64,000 nucleotides of DNA from Bdellovibrionales bacterium (GCA_016713885.1 JADJOF010000001.1:682001-746000), one strand, 5' to 3'. Numbered from the stretch's first letter, positions 1 through 9,747 are shown. Notes: a model not told the origin generated them from the letters alone. Translations and numbers: made by a program.

Positions 1-321
1 AAGAGCGATTGTTTGCAGACCTTGAAAGGCCTTCGAAAACTTGCGGCACTCGCGCAGGACTTGGTCGCAGAGTTCTCGAGTCGGACAAAGAATAATCGCC
101 TGCGGCCGCGCATCGCTCACATCGATTTTTTGTAAGATCGGAATGATAAATGCCGCTGTCTTGCCGCTTCCGGTTTGCGACTGTCCAATCAGATCTTTGC
201 CTTCCAGCAAGAGCGGAATGCTGGCCGACTGAATCGGCGTCATTTCGGAATATCCCATTTCAGAGATAACACGCTGAAGACTCTCGGAGAGGGGGAGTGT
301 GCGAAAGTCGGTTGGTTTCAC
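1..321 (-). CDS. DEAD-box RNA helicase, N-terminal part (runs off the window)
   Basis: A GTG start at 321 opens a frame that stays open to base 1 (107 codons), so only the first helicase lobe is present. The Q motif (MTPIQ, preceded by an aromatic a few residues upstream), motif I (SQTGSGKT) and motif Ia (PTREL) are all visible in order and correctly spaced, as in RhlE/DeaD-type ATP-dependent RNA helicases that unwind RNA in the cytoplasm during ribosome assembly or mRNA decay. The start lies 14 bases after the stop of the DTW-domain gene on the same strand, so the two are probably co-transcribed. Subfamily cannot be decided without the C-terminal lobe. Confidence 0.9.
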   Translation of the reverse strand, partial: MKPTDFRTLPLSESLQRVISEMGYSEMTPIQSASIPLLLEGKDLIGQSQTGSGKTAAFIIPILQKIDVSDARPQAIILCPTRELCDQVLRECRKFSKAFQGLQTIAL

Positions 322-335
322 GAGAGAGTCCTTGG

Positions 336-980
336 TCAGCTGTTCGTCGAGATATCTAGTGGTTCTCGTGGTTCAAGACCAGAGGTTTTGGTGCCGCGGC
401 CTTCAAGAGTGCGGTCAAGCTTGGCCCGGTACAGCCTCAGCAGTGCATCTTTGACATGGTCACCTTCAATTATGCCGTAGGCATGGGCGATGGCCTGAAG
501 AGTGGCCATGCCAAATGAGGTCGATTCTGCTCGCAAGTGAAAGGCCATCGTATTTGGAACGGTGATGGCCACACGGGGGACTGCAGCGAGCTCCGGATGT
601 CGAAGGTGAACCTTTCCCGCTTGACGCCAGTTTCCGTCGGGAACGATCAATTGAATCGGCAGAGAGCTTTGACGGACGAACTCAGAGGTCAATTCAACGG
701 CATCGTCGCTTGGGTAAAACAAGACGTGCCTATAGTTGTCGGTGAGCAGTGGTTTCAGATCGAGCGGTTCTCCCACTTTTCCGCGGACAAGGACCTCGCT
801 ATTCGATAGCGCTTTTGCGGCGAGAGTGCCGGTGTTTGTTGTCCGTCGCAGTTCTTTTGTATGAATAACGAGGCTCAGTCGGGTTTTAGTTTCGATGTTG
901 GGGATGAGGTCGCAGAGGCAGCGGTCGCGATGCATGAAGCAAACGTCACAAGGATCTTGAGTTTTCCGTTTGCCCTTCAC
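336..980 (-). CDS. DTW-domain protein, tRNA-uridine aminocarboxypropyltransferase family
   Basis: 214 residues. The N terminus has the family's cysteine cluster, C-x2-C-x6-C-x-C at about residues 11-22, and the middle has the signature region DGNWRQA (about residues 115-121), where the usual D-T/G-W is present as D-G-N-W. Known members (TapT/YfiP, TuaA) use S-adenosylmethionine to put an acp group on uridine in tRNA. Downstream is a DEAD-box helicase start 14 bases away, fitting an RNA-metabolism operon. Length is normal for the family. The biochemical assignment is by family only. Confidence 0.85.
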   Translation of the reverse strand: MKGKRKTQDPCDVCFMHRDRCLCDLIPNIETKTRLSLVIHTKELRRTTNTGTLAAKALSNSEVLVRGKVGEPLDLKPLLTDNYRHVLFYPSDDAVELTSEFVRQSSLPIQLIVPDGNWRQAGKVHLRHPELAAVPRVAITVPNTMAFHLRAESTSFGMATLQAIAHAYGIIEGDHVKDALLRLYRAKLDRTLEGRGTKTSGLEPREPLDISTNS

Positions 981-1047
981 TTGACCTGTCTTTCGAATTC
1001 AAGTTGACGATCGCCGTGAACGTATCAGTATGCCCGGTGAGATCGAA

Positions 1048-1950
1048 CTACTTTTGAGCTTTGAGAAATGAAACGAATGTCTTTTCGGTGAGGGTTAGTT
1101 TCTTTGCCAGCGGCAGTGCCAAGGCTATTTGATTCACCAGGTTCTTTTTGTCAGTCGAAATGATCTTTAAGCGGTTCGCCTCGGCACCAATGAGATGACT
1201 GGGTATAACTCCGACTCCCATTCCCAGAGAAACGGCGTTCAAGACCGCACGAACACTTTCTGCGCTATAACTCACATTGAGGTCGGTTATGGATTTGCCG
1301 AAGTGATGCTTGAACCACATTCGAGTGACCGGAGCATGCGGTAAGTAGTCAACAATGGGAAGGCGCTGCAGTCTTGAGAGAGAATGATCCCCCTTGATAT
1401 TCTCAGCGTAGAACTTTGCGTTCGAGACCAGGACAAAATCTTCACGCTGAATGGTCTCAACTGAGATCGGATAACTTTTGGAAAAGACATCTCCGTTGTC
1501 GATGAAGGCAATATCGAGCTTTCCTTCCAACAGAAGTTCTAGCTGTTTTATCGGAACCCCAAGAATCAGTTCATAGCTGACGGTGGGATGGGCCTGCCTG
1601 AATTTTCCAATAACATTGGTCAAATAGTCTGAACCAAAATCAAGGGGGGCACCTATTCTTAAATGACCAGTTGGATGTTTCCTTCCAGTTTCAATGTTTT
1701 GAAGGGCGGATTCTAGTTCCTGGAGAAATGGTTCCATGAGTTTGAAAAGAGTTTCGGCAGCAGGTGTTGGTTGAACCTTCTTGCTGTTTCTAAGAAAGAG
1801 AGGGGCATGAACCTCTTTCTCCAAAGCCTTCAAGCTTTGGCTAACAGCCGACCGAGTAACGTTTAAGACGTTGGCTGCTCGAACTATACTTCTGTTCGCA
1901 TATACAACATAGAAGACCTTCAATCTGTTTAAGTCTGGAATAGTTAGCAT
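1048..1950 (-). CDS. LysR-family transcriptional regulator
   Basis: 300 residues, the usual LysR length. The first 65 residues form the winged helix-turn-helix (motif with AANVLNVTRSAVSQSLKALE), and residues 90-290 look like the periplasmic-binding-protein-like effector domain. It is divergently transcribed from the Nudix-fold gene that begins 79 bases away, the classic arrangement in which a LysR protein controls itself and its divergent neighbour. The effector is not predictable. Confidence 0.9.
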   Translation of the reverse strand: MLTIPDLNRLKVFYVVYANRSIVRAANVLNVTRSAVSQSLKALEKEVHAPLFLRNSKKVQPTPAAETLFKLMEPFLQELESALQNIETGRKHPTGHLRIGAPLDFGSDYLTNVIGKFRQAHPTVSYELILGVPIKQLELLLEGKLDIAFIDNGDVFSKSYPISVETIQREDFVLVSNAKFYAENIKGDHSLSRLQRLPIVDYLPHAPVTRMWFKHHFGKSITDLNVSYSAESVRAVLNAVSLGMGVGVIPSHLIGAEANRLKIISTDKKNLVNQIALALPLAKKLTLTEKTFVSFLKAQK

Positions 1951-2029
1951 TGCTTACCTTTAAGTGTAGAAGAGATAGTTTTATTTTTCAAGGCAGCATG
2001 GGGTATTTCTATGTTCATTGGAGGTATTC

Positions 2030-2440
2030 ATGTTTGAAACAAAACAAGGAACTATAAAGCCGATCGTTTATGTCGGTGTTATGAAGGACGGCAAGCTACT
2101 GCTGGTGGACTACAAGACGGCACCGAATCCGGCGAAATCGGGATGGTGGATTCCGGCGCCAGGATTAGAGTTTGGAGAAGATCCAACTGAGAAGGCGGCA
2201 ACAGTGTTAAGCGACCTTGGTTACCCGAACTCCATCCCTCAGCTTCACGGTGTTGAGTCATTCGTTCTGCCGGGAGGATGGCACGTGATTTACCATTTCG
2301 TTTCCCATGTATCAGGCGAAGTGGTCCCAAGCGACAACATAAAGTCTCACAAATGGGTAACAGCTCAAGAGCTGGAAGGCATGAAAGACATCGCTCACGG
2401 GAAATGGGAAATCGGCGTCGGAAAGTCGTATCTTGGGTGA
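2030..2440 (+). CDS. Nudix-fold protein with degenerate Nudix box
   Basis: 136 residues from the ATG at 2030, chosen because GGAGG lies 5 bases upstream; an in-frame TTG at 2018 is less likely. The N-terminal strand pattern, the PGLEFGEDP stretch (about residues 46-54) and the late aromatic strands match Nudix hydrolases. The catalytic helix that should read RE-x2-EE-x-G instead reads ATVLSDLGY, so the metal-binding glutamates appear missing. It may be a non-hydrolytic ligand-binding member or have a shifted active site. Its divergent LysR neighbour suggests small-molecule control. Substrate unknown. Confidence 0.7.
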   Translation: MFETKQGTIKPIVYVGVMKDGKLLLVDYKTAPNPAKSGWWIPAPGLEFGEDPTEKAATVLSDLGYPNSIPQLHGVESFVLPGGWHVIYHFVSHVSGEVVPSDNIKSHKWVTAQELEGMKDIAHGKWEIGVGKSYLG

Positions 2441-2560
2441 CGTCGCGTGATGCTGAGTTATTTCAAGTGATGATTGGCGGATTCGTCGCAAAATGACTGG
2501 TTTCAACTACTTAACGAATCCGCCATGCTATAATAGCACAAACTTCTTTCTTCATCACTT

Positions 2561-3781
2561 CTAGCGCGAGCCGAACATACTGACCACATTAGCAGGGAGT
2601 TCCATCGGGCGCTCAATCGCTTTCGATTTAAAGCTAAGCTTCTCTGTCGCTCCCGCTTCCTCAATACCAGCCATGCGGATGTAAATCTGCATGGTCTCAA
2701 GATCCTGCCAGCCACCGATCTTCATGACTGTCGTCGCAGGAACCCCGGCTTGAATTAAGTGAGTTGCAAAACAAGCTCTGAGCGTATGGAACTTAATAGA
2801 TTTAAGTCCCTCGTTCACACAGAAGGCCCGAAGAACCTTCGCTTGCATGCCTCGTCTCAACTCATGGAAGTCCTGAAACACAAGAGTCCCTTGCTCGTCC
2901 TTGCCCCAACTTATTGACGGCAAGTAACTTTGTAGGAACCAGTAAAGCTCACTAGAAACAGGAACTGTGCGCCAGTAACCGGCTTTCGTTTCCCCAAATT
3001 TCTTTGTGCTCTGGCTCCATGCCCGGTGAACCCTAATAAGTCCGTAACTCTTTTCGAATCATCAGACTTATCAAGAGCCAAGGCGATTTCCCTAGAAACA
3101 AGGTCGATGTCTTCTAACCGAAGGCCTCGCAGTTCTCCTGCGCGCATTCCAGTATAAAGACCAACCTTCCATATCGGGTGCCAAGGATGCTCTTTTTGTT
3201 CCGACCGCTCCAGCAGCAGAATTACTTCATCCCTCGTCAAGATCTCGGGGATGGTGCAAGCTGGCTTTCGCTCAAGCTCCACCGCATGAACAGGGCTCTT
3301 GTCTTTTCCGACAATGTGCCCATGCTCCATTCCCCAGATGTAAATCACATTGATTGCGATCTTGATCTGATATTGAAGAAGGACACTTGCTTCTTCTGCC
3401 TTCGCTAAAGTGAAGATCTCTGCGCCATCAGCAAACCCAAGTTTCGATGCGGGCTTTTTCAACCAAGACTTCGTCCAGTTATTGGCTCTTGCCACATAAT
3501 CTCGGACCGTCGCAGGCTTGAGCTTCCGTGAGGGGAAGAGCGTGTAGTAGCGTTCCCACTTCTCAACAACTTCACCCCAGGTAGCGCCCTCATTTTCACG
3601 TCTCGCAACTTTAATGCAGGCCTGCTGATATTCGCGCTTATAAATTTTTTCAGCTTCCTCTTTAGAGGCAAGATCAATCTCTCGTTTCTGTTCGCGAATC
3701 TTGCGATTCTTATTCGAAACGACATTGACGTATGCTTGCCACAATATTTTTTCCATCTTCTTCGTAACTGGTTACACCCAT
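2561..3781 (-). pseudogene. Tyrosine recombinase (integrase), two apparent frameshifts
   Basis: The likely start is ATG 3781, with AAGGAG just upstream (MGVTSYEEDG). Frame one is lost at the T6 run 3747-3752 and again at the T4 run 3051-3054; adding one base to each run restores a continuous protein of about 405 residues. Catalytic elements are visible: first Arg in GMRAGELRGLR, HTLR (His and second Arg), a Trp at the His/Trp position (GGW), and the Tyr nucleophile in QIYIRMAG. This is the expected integrase of an integrative element and sits at its left flank beside an excisionase-like gene. It may be intact in reality if the run lengths are sequencing errors. Confidence 0.85.
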
Positions 3782-3807
3782 CTTAATTCTCCTTTATTTC
3801 TATTTTT

Positions 3808-4062
3808 TTAGATTAGAGAGAGTTCAAGTAGGCGATCCAGTTCGACCTTCTTAAAGAAGAGTCTTCGACCCCATTTGCGAGCTTTCAAAAGTCCGCGCCA
3901 AACGGCAGTACGAATTGCTCCATCAGAGGGTTGTCCATCCTTACGAATTTTTCGCAAGTACACAGCAGCGTCTTTCGTAGATAACCAAGTCAAATTGTCA
4001 AAGAACGGTTGATTCGATTCTTCGCTTTCCGGCTTGGAATCTTTCAAATTATTACTGTCCAT
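3808..4062 (-). CDS. Excisionase-like helix-turn-helix protein
   Basis: 84 residues. After an acidic N-terminal tail, residues 27-80 show a MerR/Xis-type winged helix fold: LSTKDAAVYL, then a helix with IRTAVWRGLLKA, then the wing WGRRLFFKKVELDRLL. Small proteins of this kind next to an integrase act as recombination directionality factors or regulators. AAAGGAG precedes the ATG. An IS4-family element has inserted only 38 bases upstream of the start, so the native promoter is probably separated from the gene. Confidence 0.75.
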   Translation of the reverse strand: MDSNNLKDSKPESEESNQPFFDNLTWLSTKDAAVYLRKIRKDGQPSDGAIRTAVWRGLLKARKWGRRLFFKKVELDRLLELSLI

Positions 4063-4876
4063 AAACTACTTTCTCCTTTGAGAAATTTCAAGAAAATTCA
4101 CACTGCTGACCGGTTTATTTCTTAAGAAATCATAACGCGAGATCCTCGCCGGCAGCGGCGCTCCAGCGGCAGCCGTCCGGAGGCCCGCATCCCTGAAGGA
4201 CTTTTCGCGCGAACGCGGTTCGCATCTCGCGCAGAAGTTCCCACAAAGTTCCTTTAAACTTCGAAATGATCTTTTCAGCTGCAAAAGAAGTTGAACAAGA
4301 ACTGCGATCGCAAGTTGAGTATGGATCGCGTTCGGAGTTTTTAGCGGCAGCCGACGAATATCGAGATGTCCTTTCATCCAACGGAACAAAAGTTCGACTG
4401 CCCACCGACGTTTGTAAATGTTCGCGATCATTTTAGCGCTGGCTTTCTGATCCGACGTCACAAAATGGAAGACTTTCTGAGTCAGCTTGTCGCGGTAAAT
4501 AATGTGACGAAGTTTTCTCGCCGAGAACTTTGCCGCGGGTGCGGTCGAAATATATTCTTCGTCGTACAGAACCCGGATTTTTCTTTTGCCCGCGCAAAAC
4601 CTTTCGTTCAAGATCTCGATTCGTCTTTGATGTCTTCAGCCGCGTCGTGAAGTCAGATCCATTGGCGACGATTTTCTGCCAAAAGCCAAAGTCGTTGTAT
4701 GCACGATCAAAAACGTACATTTTCATAGGTAAAATGCGAAGTTGGAAGCTGACCGGGGAGTCGCCAGATCGGCACGGCGTAATCTTGAAATCATCAATCC
4801 ATTCGCCGTCGACATTCCAAACGACGTGAATTTTTGCCGCTGCTTTGTGACCGATGGTATACTTCTGTTTCCATCC

Positions 4877-6557
4877 GTAACCATTCAGACTTCATCGCCT
4901 AAATATCGATCACGTGCACGAGATAAATGTTGTCGAGTAGGTGGAGTTCTTGTTTTTGAAGAGTGCTGATAAAGGATCGAAAGCGTAGAAAATCTCGCGC
5001 CATCGAAGCTCCGCGAAAGCATCCGGATATTTTTTCTTTCACTTTGAGCATTCGCAAATCACGCTCGGCCTGGTTGTTTGTAAAGGGCACGCGCGGACGG
5101 AGGGCGAACGACAAAATCTGTTCCAGATGGTCGCGAAGACGCACCAAAAGGTTCATGGCCTTCGAGAGTTTTCGTCGTTTGAAAATGGGGACCTTGAATC
5201 GCTTCCCACGATCGTAGTCGTTTTTAAACCCGTCTGGCGGCCGCCCCTTCCACTCGTGCTTAAATCCACATTCAGAAAAACCTTCGCGAAGGATCGCCCG
5301 GTAATCTGCGATTGTCCGTTCGCGAAAGGCCTTTTGACTTTCGGCCATCGTGAACCTGTTTGAGAGTTTTCTTTAAGAAAGTTGCAAGTTCTGCTGCCCA
5401 TTTCAGATTCTCTTCTTCGCTAAGGAACTTTAGTTCTCGCAGAATGTGGGCGTTACAAAACGAATGGCTGCAGGCATCAAACTGATCATAGCTTTTAAAG
5501 CCATCTCTTACGAGATGCCCTCGATACTCAGGCAAAACCCCGATATCTTTCTGAGCGATTGCACCACGAGATTCATGATGAGCGAGAAGTGTGAGCTTTT
5601 CATTTGAAACGACGTGAGCCCAGTCACCTCTTTTTGCGCATCGTATTCCGGTCTCATCGACGTGCAAAATGGTGCTTCTTATAAGCTGTGATTTAACGCT
5701 GATTTCCCAGCTCTTCAGTTTTTTAGAAACATCACTCATGAAATTGCAGAGCGTTCCTTGGCTAAGTCGCACGCCAAACAAGTCAGACATAATTTCTTGA
5801 GTGCGAGCAACCGGCACCAATTGATACCCTACAAAGTAGAGCGCCACCGACTTCACTGCGGGGCCGAACGTTTTTCTCGCGTGACGCCAGGGTGATTCGT
5901 TCGGAAGATCGCCGCGACTCATTTCGCCACAGTCCGGACAGAATTTCGTGACACGCTGATGCTCGGTCACAAATGATTTGCCGTCTTTTATGTCGACCAC
6001 TTGCCAGCATTGCACTTCGGAGTCTGGAACCTTCTTAAGCGGACGACCGCATTCACGACACTTTTGTGGTTCGTAACGAACCACGGCGTCTGGGTGAGCT
6101 TCGAGCTCGGGAGCTGTGCCCCGATGACCTTTTTGCCCACCTGGTTTTTTTCCGGACTTCACGCGCTGATTTTTAATTTTCTTAAACCGACTTGTCGACG
6201 GAGGTTTGTGAGAGTTCTCCGGCCCTAGGCTGAGCTGCTTTTCAAGTTCACGCACGCGGTTTTGAAGCTGCTCAATTTGTGTTTTGACTTGGGTATCATG
6301 CTCATGAAAGAGGCCTTCGATGATTTTGTAGCCAGCGAGCAAGTCGTAGAAAGATCGAGGTCTGGAGATGGGCCTGTTAGCGAAGCCTGTTTTTTCAAAA
6401 GCTTTTGAACACGCTTCTCGTGCTTTTTGAAGTAACGATACTGCTGAAGTTGGGACATCTCCCAAAGAGTCGAAATCCATTCCACTCGAATGAAATTCAA
6501 GCAGATAGATGTCGATATGGAAAATGATTTCTAAGACGAGAACGTCTGAATGGTTAC
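4877..6557. mobile_element. IS66-family element nested inside IS4 copy 1
   Basis: The ends are GTAACCATTCAGAC (4877-4890) and its complement at 6544-6557. An 8-base target duplication TTCCATCC lies at 4869-4876 and 6558-6565, and comparison with the uninterrupted IS4 copy 2 shows the exact empty site. At 1681 bp it is shorter than classical 2.5-kb IS66 elements and carries only the large transposase, with no visible tnpA/tnpB. Confidence 0.93.
4899..6480 (-). pseudogene. IS66-family transposase (TnpC type), one frameshift
   Basis: The probable start is ATG 6480, inside the element (MDFDSLG). In order are a leucine-rich coiled coil (EQLQNRVRELEKQL), a basic linker (KKPGGQKGHRG), a zinc-binding pair C-x2-C...C-x2-C (CRECG and CPDCG), the DDE core including HVDETG and LVRDGFKSYD, and a C-terminal part with FTNNQAERDLRMLK. 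The N-terminal frame leaves the C-terminal frame between about 5320 and 5365, so the protein is split in two as written. Confidence 0.88.
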
Positions 6558-7103
6558 TTCCATCCCGGTTCGCCAAAAGACTTCCGTGGACTCGAACTTC
6601 GGAAGAGTCGATGGCCAGAATTTCACGAATTGCTTTTTTGAGTTTTCGACTTTCTGTTCGACCGCGAATCTCGAGGAGAATAAGATCGCAGAGTTCTTGA
6701 AAAAACCGAAGTGCCGATCTCTCAGCGCGTCGCCGAAAGTTGAGTCAGGAATTTTCAGTGCGGCTTCGACTTCTCGAAACGATCCAAGTCGCATCACGAA
6801 ACACGACAAAAGAGCTTGCGTCATTTCCCAGGTCGAAAAAGTTCTTACACCGCGATCGATTTTCCATTTTTGAACGAGTGGATCGAATTTTTTCGATCAA
6901 TCAGTTGAAAGAGCGACCGCTCTTTGCAATCCTGCTTCACAGTTGCCGCCTTTCCTTGGCGTTGATCTTTCTTCGCAAAAAAATCAAACCAACCTTGCGG
7001 AAAGCTGGCAACTATTTGTTTTGTTTAATGAATCAGCCGGTCAGCAGTGGAAAATTCATTAAAAATAGCGCTTTCTTTCAGAGAGAAAAATGCGTCATTT
7101 CCC

Positions 7104-7463
7104 CTATGAAACTGCTGCATTTCCTTGAGCCGATTTGTTGCTTTCTGATTTCAGAAGATGCGCCAAATAATCATCCATTGCGATCTGTCCGAACTTCGAA
7201 CAATGCGCACGATAGCTCTGCTCCATTCGGTCACGTCCCGTAAGACTTGCCTCTTGAAGCTCGCTCGCGTCTTGCGCCGTGAGCTTCGGAAGAAGTTTTA
7301 GCAAAAGCGCATCGAGTTTGACGCGTTTGCCGAATTGCTTCTTGTTGATTTTGGCTAATTCTGAAATCAGGCGCTTTCGTGTTTCAAGTGAAACGCGAAT
7401 CGCCGCTGAATTTGATTTTTTAGTAGCGGGTTTTGCTGCTTTTTTTGCTTCTGAAGTTTCCAT
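7104..7463 (-). CDS. Hypothetical basic protein next to the relaxase
   Basis: 119 residues, not recognised. The N terminus is rich in Lys and Ala (about residues 6-20), followed by helices such as LETRKRLISELAKINKK and LDALLLKLLPKL. The size, charge and place beside relaxase and MobC suggest a ribbon-helix-helix-like DNA-binding accessory protein, but that is only inference. AGGAG precedes the ATG. Its leader carries the 26-nt motif shared with traA and traC, so it is probably regulated with the transfer genes. Confidence 0.6.
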   Translation of the reverse strand: METSEAKKAAKPATKKSNSAAIRVSLETRKRLISELAKINKKQFGKRVKLDALLLKLLPKLTAQDASELQEASLTGRDRMEQSYRAHCSKFGQIAMDDYLAHLLKSESNKSAQGNAAVS

Positions 7464-7490
7464 AATAGGTGCTCCTATCTGTGAAACCTC

Positions 7491-7516
7491 GTCCGCCTGA
7501 TTTTGGTAGGAAGAGG
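7491..7516 (-). promoter_or_regulatory. Transfer leader motif, copy C
   Basis: On the minus strand this reads CCTCTTCCTACC, seven variable bases, then GGCGGAC, 28 bases before the start at 7463. It is the most diverged of three copies (others at 16151-16176 and 21617-21642), with the same 7-base spacing and the same orientation to the downstream gene. Confidence 0.55.
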
Positions 7517-7559
7517 ATTAAATTTAAATACCGACCGCGCTTAAGCGTAGGTCAATTTC

Positions 7560-9407
7560 TTACATACTGATGTTAGGGCCTCGGGCTCGGTCGTGGTTCA
7601 GATCATTCATTGAAAGTTCCTTCACTAAAATTTCGAACGGGTTAAAACGCTCCTTCATTTTCTCGGCAAAACTCCGTTCTTGTTTTAGCTCCTTATGGCT
7701 TTGAGTAGGCATGACATGCACTTCTTGTATGTGCGGATTTAAAGCCAGAACCTCCGTCAGTCTTTTTTCTGAACCGGCATCAAACATCACAAAAATATTT
7801 GAGCCTTTTGAGTGAGACGCTTTGCCGCTGCCACTCAAAATGAGAAACTCAAAAGGATCAGAGTGAACGCTCATTTTCTTTGAGGCAGTCAAGCTCTCGA
7901 AGAATGAAACTGATGTCTTCCCATGACGTTTTTGTTTCCATTCGCCGTTGGGCTCCTGCTTGAACTCAATTGCGGATTCGTTCTTTTCTCCCATCAGCCA
8001 GACGCTTCGATTCTCGCCAACATGAACATTCTTGTTCTTAAGAACTGAGCCTGCGTGAGATTCGTTAAAACCTCGCGAGCGCAAAAGACTTTGCATTGTT
8101 TTTTGCGCAACTTCAGGCAAAGCAGATTTTGGTTTTGGGAAATAGAATGACTGAACCCCTTTCTGGTATGATCCCATGTACTGTTCTAACAACAGCAGCT
8201 TTGGGTTCTTATTGATAATCGCAAGTGCGCCAAGTTCATTTGTTTCTTTATGCGCTTTTACGAAATCAATAATTGTTCCCTGACGTCCGCTTTTACTATT
8301 CGTCCAAGATTTATCCTCGACAATAACGAACTCCAAACCGCGCAAAACCTTTTGCCCCTTGCCATTGGTTTTAAGCTGAATCTTGTTCGCTTCGCAGTAG
8401 CCAAAAATGCTCTGCTCATTAGCTCGTTTCATTTCATGGTAAAGAGCCCCGCCGCTACTATCAAAAATTGCAGGCAACACATCCCGAGCACTGTTGCGAT
8501 CAATTTTTGTGAACTTGCTGTAATCCTTTTTTCCGAGTCCTGAATAGCTTGTTGATTCAGGTAGTAGATGGCTTTGAGTTCCCACAAAATTTCCTTTTCC
8601 GTCAAAGGCTGCTCCAAGATCGGAAAGGGTTCGTTCTCTAAGCCCTGGACTCTTTGCATATCTCTCATCATTCTCCTTAAACGCTTTCATCAAGCCGTCT
8701 TTATCAAATTTATCGCCAAGGCGTTTCCCGCGAATTGCCTTGGCGTCGCTACCATAGAGATAGCTAATGTTCTTTTCCTCAACCCGAACATGCACACCAC
8801 GGAATTTTAAAATACCCGCATATTCGTCAAAGCTTGTGCTAGCGGCTCTCGCGAAATCCGCTTTTTGTTTCATATCAAAGAACCAAGTCTTTTTTCCGTG
8901 CGCTGCCATATCTTGAGCCTTGTAGGGAACAAGAGACTTATCTTTCTTGTCTCGCTTCTCAGTGACGCTGAAGCCGTTTTCCCTGGCAATTGCGTTGTTT
9001 GCCTCGTGAAGTTTGGTCAGCTCTGACCTTTTGTTTACGAGCAACATTTTGGTGTCACGGTTCACCGATGAAATCACAATATGGTTATGAATGTGATTCT
9101 TCTCGGTGTGAGTAACGACCCAAGCGGAGTGACCAGGAGCGATCCGCTTAGCAAGCTCTAATCCCATCTTGTTGTACTTTTCCGGCGGAAAGAGATCGCT
9201 CTCTTTCGCAGGCCAAGATTGGATTATAGTCAGCGCTAAGTTCTTCGCCTCTTTTTTTCGTCCCTCGTGCTCATCTCGAATCTGTTTTGCCATGTTTTCA
9301 GCTAAGCCATTTGAAGCACTTCGCACCGGCTCAGAGTGACGGTCCTTGTCCAAATACTTTTCAAGTGCTTCTGGGGCTTTCACCCAGCTTTGCTTAACGA
9401 TTGGCAT
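7560..9407 (-). CDS. Conjugative relaxase, MobA/VirD2 type, with primase-like C-terminal region
   Basis: 615 residues. The N-terminal 170 residues match the relaxase/mobilization nuclease fold: IIQSWPAKES, then AKRIAPGHSAWVVTHTEKN, and the metal-binding motif HIHNHIVISSVN (about residues 106-117). A candidate nucleophile Tyr is at residue 18 (EKYLDKD). The protein would nick oriT and pilot the strand through the secretion channel. Residues 370-410 (W-x-NS-x-SG-x-QGTIIDFV) and a later stretch NIFVMFDAG resemble DNA primase/Toprim-like regions. It overlaps mobC by 14 bases. Confidence 0.88.
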   Translation of the reverse strand: MPIVKQSWVKAPEALEKYLDKDRHSEPVRSASNGLAENMAKQIRDEHEGRKKEAKNLALTIIQSWPAKESDLFPPEKYNKMGLELAKRIAPGHSAWVVTHTEKNHIHNHIVISSVNRDTKMLLVNKRSELTKLHEANNAIARENGFSVTEKRDKKDKSLVPYKAQDMAAHGKKTWFFDMKQKADFARAASTSFDEYAGILKFRGVHVRVEEKNISYLYGSDAKAIRGKRLGDKFDKDGLMKAFKENDERYAKSPGLRERTLSDLGAAFDGKGNFVGTQSHLLPESTSYSGLGKKDYSKFTKIDRNSARDVLPAIFDSSGGALYHEMKRANEQSIFGYCEANKIQLKTNGKGQKVLRGLEFVIVEDKSWTNSKSGRQGTIIDFVKAHKETNELGALAIINKNPKLLLLEQYMGSYQKGVQSFYFPKPKSALPEVAQKTMQSLLRSRGFNESHAGSVLKNKNVHVGENRSVWLMGEKNESAIEFKQEPNGEWKQKRHGKTSVSFFESLTASKKMSVHSDPFEFLILSGSGKASHSKGSNIFVMFDAGSEKRLTEVLALNPHIQEVHVMPTQSHKELKQERSFAEKMKERFNPFEILVKELSMNDLNHDRARGPNISM

Positions 9408-9747
9408 AGTTCACCGTGAGCATTTGACTCAATTTCATATAGTTAACATTGATCGCCGAAAGTGCCTGACTCCATCCAGTCATGAGGCCGGTGTTAATCT
9501 TTTTTGCAATCTGATTGATGTTATTCCCCTGGCGTTTGAGTTCAGTTTCAAAACTCTTTGCTTGCTCAGGCGTGAGCAGCGGACGCTCAAGATCCATTCG
9601 GCAAAAGAGCGCACGTCTGAAAAGTTCAGGGCCAGACATTCCAGTCGCAGCGATCATTTTCTTAATTCGACTCTGCTCGATTGCATCAATACGAACGCAG
9701 ACAGCGGTTCCTACTTCTGATTCGGTGTCTAAATTTAATTGTTCCAT
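9394..9747 (-). CDS. MobC-like relaxosome accessory protein
   Basis: 117 residues. An N-terminal ribbon-helix-helix-like part (VCVRIDAIEQSRIKKMI) is followed by the MobC hallmark GNNINQIAKKINTG (about residues 75-88). MobC proteins bind near oriT and help the relaxase open the strands. It overlaps the relaxase start by 14 bases, typical of a translationally coupled mob pair. The upstream 108 bases hold a strong inverted repeat that may be part of oriT. Confidence 0.85.
   Translation of the reverse strand: MEQLNLDTESEVGTAVCVRIDAIEQSRIKKMIAATGMSGPELFRRALFCRMDLERPLLTPEQAKSFETELKRQGNNINQIAKKINTGLMTGWSQALSAINVNYMKLSQMLTVNYANR

Larger units (their letters stand above)
4130..6940 (-). pseudogene. 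IS4-family transposase, copy 1, split by IS66 and frameshifted
   Basis: The start is GTG 6940 by comparison with copy 2. The IS4 signature Y-x2-R-x3-E-x6-K is present (IYKRRWAVELLFRWMK), with first Asp in AIDSSE and second in FDRAY. The frame is broken by the IS66 insertion and by short runs that differ from copy 2: AAAA at 6575-6578 (five in copy 2), CCC at 4572-4574, TTTT at 4584-4587 and TTTT at 4272-4275. In every case copy 2 has one more base and stays in frame. Non-functional as written. Confidence 0.88.
4101..7049. mobile_element. IS4-family insertion sequence, copy 1 (interrupted by an IS66 element)
   Basis: Terminal inverted repeats CACTGCTGACCGG (4101-4113) and its complement (7037-7049) bound the element. 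The 9-base sequence GAAAATTCA occurs on both sides (4092-4100 and 7050-7058), a clear target duplication. Without the nested IS66 the element is about 1.26 kb, matching copy 2 at 32186-33446. The insertion lies just upstream of the excisionase-like gene. Confidence 0.93.

Noticed and set aside
2440..2560. Left attachment site of the integrative element
   Set aside because: The integrase end is near, but no direct repeat partner was found in the window, so an att site cannot be supported.
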